Part shown: positions 61,993-64,000 of the stretch, piece after piece
How positions within the stretch are numbered: the stretch's first letter is position 1
How the letters are laid out: each line of letters opens with the position of its first letter
Assembly: GCA_021155905.1 (NCBI GenBank)
Contig: JAJNBG010000012.1
Location: 1 to 64,000 of the forward strand
Source of the DNA: Bacteroidota bacterium
GTDB lineage: Bacteria > Bacteroidota > Bacteroidia > B-17B0 > Aurantibacillaceae
Reading direction: 5' to 3'
Length of the DNA: 64,000 bases
The notes under the pieces: model-generated
Told to the model about the DNA's origin: nothing
Database searches by the model: none
Seen by the model: the letters and a program-made list of their open reading frames with translations, nothing else
Program-made: the position numbers and the translations under genes

Positions 61993-62825
61993 AACAAACG
62001 GTTTAATAAAGTGTAATTAAAATGCTGAGGAGCACCTGTGATTGCGCTCCAATCAATGCCCTTATGTCCTAAAGCCAGGTGAATGGTTTTAATGTATTTT
62101 TTCAGGGAAATAACCAGACTGGAATTGGAATGTAAATTTCCAGCTAAAGTAATATTAACTGTTAAAGGATTGAGTTGGTATTGTTCAAGGATAAATAACA
62201 CGTAATATAGTACATCTTCTTCAGTTTTAATGGAGAATTGATTTGCGAGCAAAAGCTGTTGGCCTTGCTTCACTACTACTTCAATGTAATTGTTGTGTAT
62301 AGCAAGTACTATATCTTCTTTCACCAGTTCTTCTGATTGAAGCAGGAGTTTTGACAACACGGTTAAAGTATGTTTCAGCTGATGCTGTGGAAATAAACGG
62401 TCGAGAACCGATTTTAAATTTTCATCAATGGTGTAAACCAATTTGATTTCTGAGTTCACATCATCTGTTATAATCAATTTATCGCCAATCGGTCCGGCAT
62501 TAAATTCAAGAAGTGTCCGGTTATTTTCTTCATTATAAAAAGCAGTCGGACATAAGGTAAATTGCTTCTCAAAATAATTGACATACACATGCTTGTATGG
62601 TTTTTCAGAGAAACGAAAATGCTTAATCGCATGCAGTAAGTCTTCGTTTAAAACATGATTCAACTGGTCTTGCAGGGGATAATGCGCGATAAACAAAGGT
62701 TTGTTTTGTTCCGACTGTAATTCGCAAAAACCAATATTCTGATCAGAGATTTCAATGACAAGGCAGTCCGCCATATCAGAAAGCTGTCCGAATGTTGAAT
62801 GGTCTATGTTTAAATCGCCGGGCAT
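61983..62825 (-). CDS. DUF3822 family protein
   Basis: A 280-residue soluble protein with the DUF3822 layout: an actin/FtsA-like ATPase-fold pattern in which each half starts with acidic strand segments (DCLVIEISDQNIGFCEL, VLAIHNNYIEVVVKQ). The function is unknown. In Bacteroidota it is regularly found next to rsmD, as here, with a ten-base overlap. A promoter-like box lies a few bases upstream. Confidence 0.82.
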   Translation of the reverse strand: MPGDLNIDHSTFGQLSDMADCLVIEISDQNIGFCELQSEQNKPLFIAHYPLQDQLNHVLNEDLLHAIKHFRFSEKPYKHVYVNYFEKQFTLCPTAFYNEENNRTLLEFNAGPIGDKLIITDDVNSEIKLVYTIDENLKSVLDRLFPQHQLKHTLTVLSKLLLQSEELVKEDIVLAIHNNYIEVVVKQGQQLLLANQFSIKTEEDVLYYVLFILEQYQLNPLTVNITLAGNLHSNSSLVISLKKYIKTIHLALGHKGIDWSAITGAPQHFNYTLLNRLFCE

Positions 62826-62833
62826 TGTGAGTA

Positions 62834-62868
62834 CAAAACTAATCTATTAAAAGGATTACGAAAACAAA
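62834..62868 (-). promoter_or_regulatory. Putative promoter for DUF3822-rsmD (TTTG-23-TAGTTTTG)
   Basis: On the minus strand TAGTTTTG (62841-62834) fits TAnnTTTG and TTTG (62868-62865) lies 23 bases upstream, a long spacing. The box ends eight bases before the ATG, leaving almost no leader. Confidence 0.35.
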
Positions 62869-62874
62869 TTGTCA

Positions 62875-63627
62875 TTATTTAGGGTTGAATATTTCATCCG
62901 GCATTTTATCCCGTGATATAATATTATAATACTCCTCTACCTGTTCAATTTTTCCATTCCGTTTAAAAGTGACTTTGGTTTCAGTATAACCTTTACAGCT
63001 TTTCTGGAACGCGTTAAACGACATATCCATTGTGCTCTCCTGATCCATTTTTTCGATGATGCGAACCACTCTGAAGTTTGTTTTATCAACCCAGATCTGG
63101 TTGGAGAGTGTATCTCCCTTTTGAGCACCAATCACATAATAAGTTTGTTTTTTTACCTTTTGTGTCGATAAAATTTCGGTATGGAAATGTTCTTTTTCCA
63201 AACGTGCATACACATCGCTTAATTCCCGGTAATACATTCCTCCAAGTAATAGTAATAAAATATTAGAATCGTCCTTTACTTTTTTGAGTTGGCTGTTTTT
63301 GTAGCGGTAAGAACTGTCATTTTTAAAAATGATAAAGTTGCCATCCTCACTTTTTCCGAAATCAATTCGGAATTTATCGGGAAATTCGATGTATTCATGC
63401 CATTCAGAATTACCCATGAGGCTGTCGTTTCGGTAATGTGAATTTTTTTGAGAGAAGGTATATGATTTGCAAGGTCCTTGCTTGTATTTTTCATGCATGA
63501 AGCGAATAACGTCTTTCCCGGTTTCAAATTTTGTTTTAACCGACGCCAGGGTAAGGCCGATTCCAATTTCCTGCGCTTTAAAGTGACAGGCAAATAAAAG
63601 TAAGGCACAAATTGCAATTAATCTCAT
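62875..63627 (-). CDS. Exported LolA-like outer-membrane sorting protein
   Basis: I start at the ATG at 63627 (MRLIAICALLLFACHFKAQ), which gives a clean signal peptide and a four-base ATGA overlap with the upstream stop; the 63663 start would add 12 residues inside the previous gene. The 250-residue product has a LolA-like pattern: KYKQGPCKSYTFSQKN early, PDKFRIDFG, then NQIWVDKTNFRVVRIIEK and TKVTFKRNGKIEQVEEYY. LolA-type proteins carry lipoproteins or lipids to the outer membrane. The call rests on fold-like features, not a diagnostic motif. Confidence 0.72.
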   Translation of the reverse strand: MRLIAICALLLFACHFKAQEIGIGLTLASVKTKFETGKDVIRFMHEKYKQGPCKSYTFSQKNSHYRNDSLMGNSEWHEYIEFPDKFRIDFGKSEDGNFIIFKNDSSYRYKNSQLKKVKDDSNILLLLLGGMYYRELSDVYARLEKEHFHTEILSTQKVKKQTYYVIGAQKGDTLSNQIWVDKTNFRVVRIIEKMDQESTMDMSFNAFQKSCKGYTETKVTFKRNGKIEQVEEYYNIISRDKMPDEIFNPK

Positions 63628-64000
63628 GATCGATAGTGGAGTTGTCTGTGAAATTCGGAACAAATGATGGCGCAGGCATTAGCGGCATTCAAAGATTCGC
63701 TGCCATTGCCGGCTGCTGCAGGAATGGTGATTGGGTCGGTGATATGTTTCAGAACTTCTGTTGAAATGCCATTTGCTTCATTACCGATAATAATCAGGCC
63801 ATGTTTCAGAGATGTTGTATAAACATTGGAACCTTCCAGCAAGGCACCATATACCGGAATATTGTCAGCGTGATTCAATAGTTCGCTAAAAGGCATACTG
63901 ATGACTTCTACCCTTAAAATTGCCCCCATGCTGGCCTGCAGTGTTTTTGGGTTGTAAACTTCAGTAGACGTAGGAGAACAAATAACCTGTTTGATGCCGA
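63624..64000 (-). CDS. TrmH/SpoU family rRNA or tRNA 2'-O-methyltransferase (partial, 5' end outside)
   Basis: The reading frame is open to the right edge and does not start at the internal ATG (63929): the codons upstream read GIKQVICSPTSTEVYNP then KTLQASMGAI, the normal SpoU motif region. The rest has GLIIIGNEANGIS and the motif III segment TIPAAAGNGSESLNAANACAI, which binds S-adenosylmethionine through the family trefoil knot. About 125 residues of the C-terminal half are inside the window. The target RNA (23S rRNA or tRNA) cannot be named from this half. Confidence 0.9.
   Translation of the reverse strand, partial: GIKQVICSPTSTEVYNPKTLQASMGAILRVEVISMPFSELLNHADNIPVYGALLEGSNVYTTSLKHGLIIIGNEANGISTEVLKHITDPITIPAAAGNGSESLNAANACAIICSEFHRQLHYRS

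Overview
The window comes from a member of the phylum Bacteroidota. The evidence is type IX secretion (T9SS) components and a T9SS cargo tail, families largely confined to the phylum (DUF4175, DUF4292, DUF3822), several upstream boxes fitting the Bacteroidota promoter consensus TAnnTTTG, and AT-rich DNA with short, often overlapping genes. I cannot place it below phylum. No rRNA, tRNA, insertion sequence, prophage or CRISPR array was seen. No gene-free stretch exceeds 300 bases; the longest are about 33,072-33,356 and 15,600-15,860.

Layout. 174-2,710 (+): an MsbA-type ABC exporter and a lipoprotein gene broken by an amber codon. 2,727-9,588 (-): dxs, then DUF4175, an RsbW-like ATPase, ybeY and a small secreted protein in overlapping order. 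9,714-11,582 (+): a membrane protein of the 'Gcr site-specific recombinase' family. 11,579-13,639 (-): mnmH and selD, a pathway for selenouridine in tRNA. 13,824-24,736 (+): a basic secreted protein, purD, a six-kilobase signalling island (CheR, CheB, a triple-receiver hybrid kinase, a receiver-kinase and a receiver with an orphan DHp helix), and a T9SS cargo protein. 24,759-32,570 (-): EnvC-like factor, DUF4292 lipoprotein, TPR lipoprotein and nucleotidyltransferase in one operon, then an SDR, tadA and two unknown envelope genes. 33,357-35,274 (-): a VOC protein and gltX. 35,338-38,305 (+): a TPR-SpoIIE phosphatase and an unknown partner. 38,295-46,798 (-): PorU2-like sortase, PorV/PorQ-like protein, SGNH-like protein and MBOAT acyltransferase. 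46,847-52,050 (+): pssA and a MacAB-like exporter with two permeases. 52,053-58,753 (-): rfbA, polyprenyl synthetase, thioesterase, PGI/PMI, lipB, serine hydrolase, metzincin-like protein. 58,837-59,892 (+): heme A synthase. 59,893-64,000 (-): TlpA-like protein, rsmD, DUF3822, an exported protein and a partial TrmH-type methyltransferase.

Most of this is core metabolism (isoprenoid, purine, lipoate, heme A, phospholipid, tRNA and rRNA modification) mixed with envelope biogenesis. The part most likely to repay study is the signalling island at 15,861-22,700. CheR and CheB are present, but no CheA, CheW or chemoreceptor is adjacent. The next gene is a hybrid kinase whose GAF-to-DHp linker is nine heptads rich in Glu/Gln pairs, a possible but unproven substrate for reversible methylation. 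Other points worth checking are an SDR that has lost its Tyr and Lys catalytic residues, a metzincin-motif protein without a signal peptide, and two intergenic inverted repeats that look like members of dispersed families.
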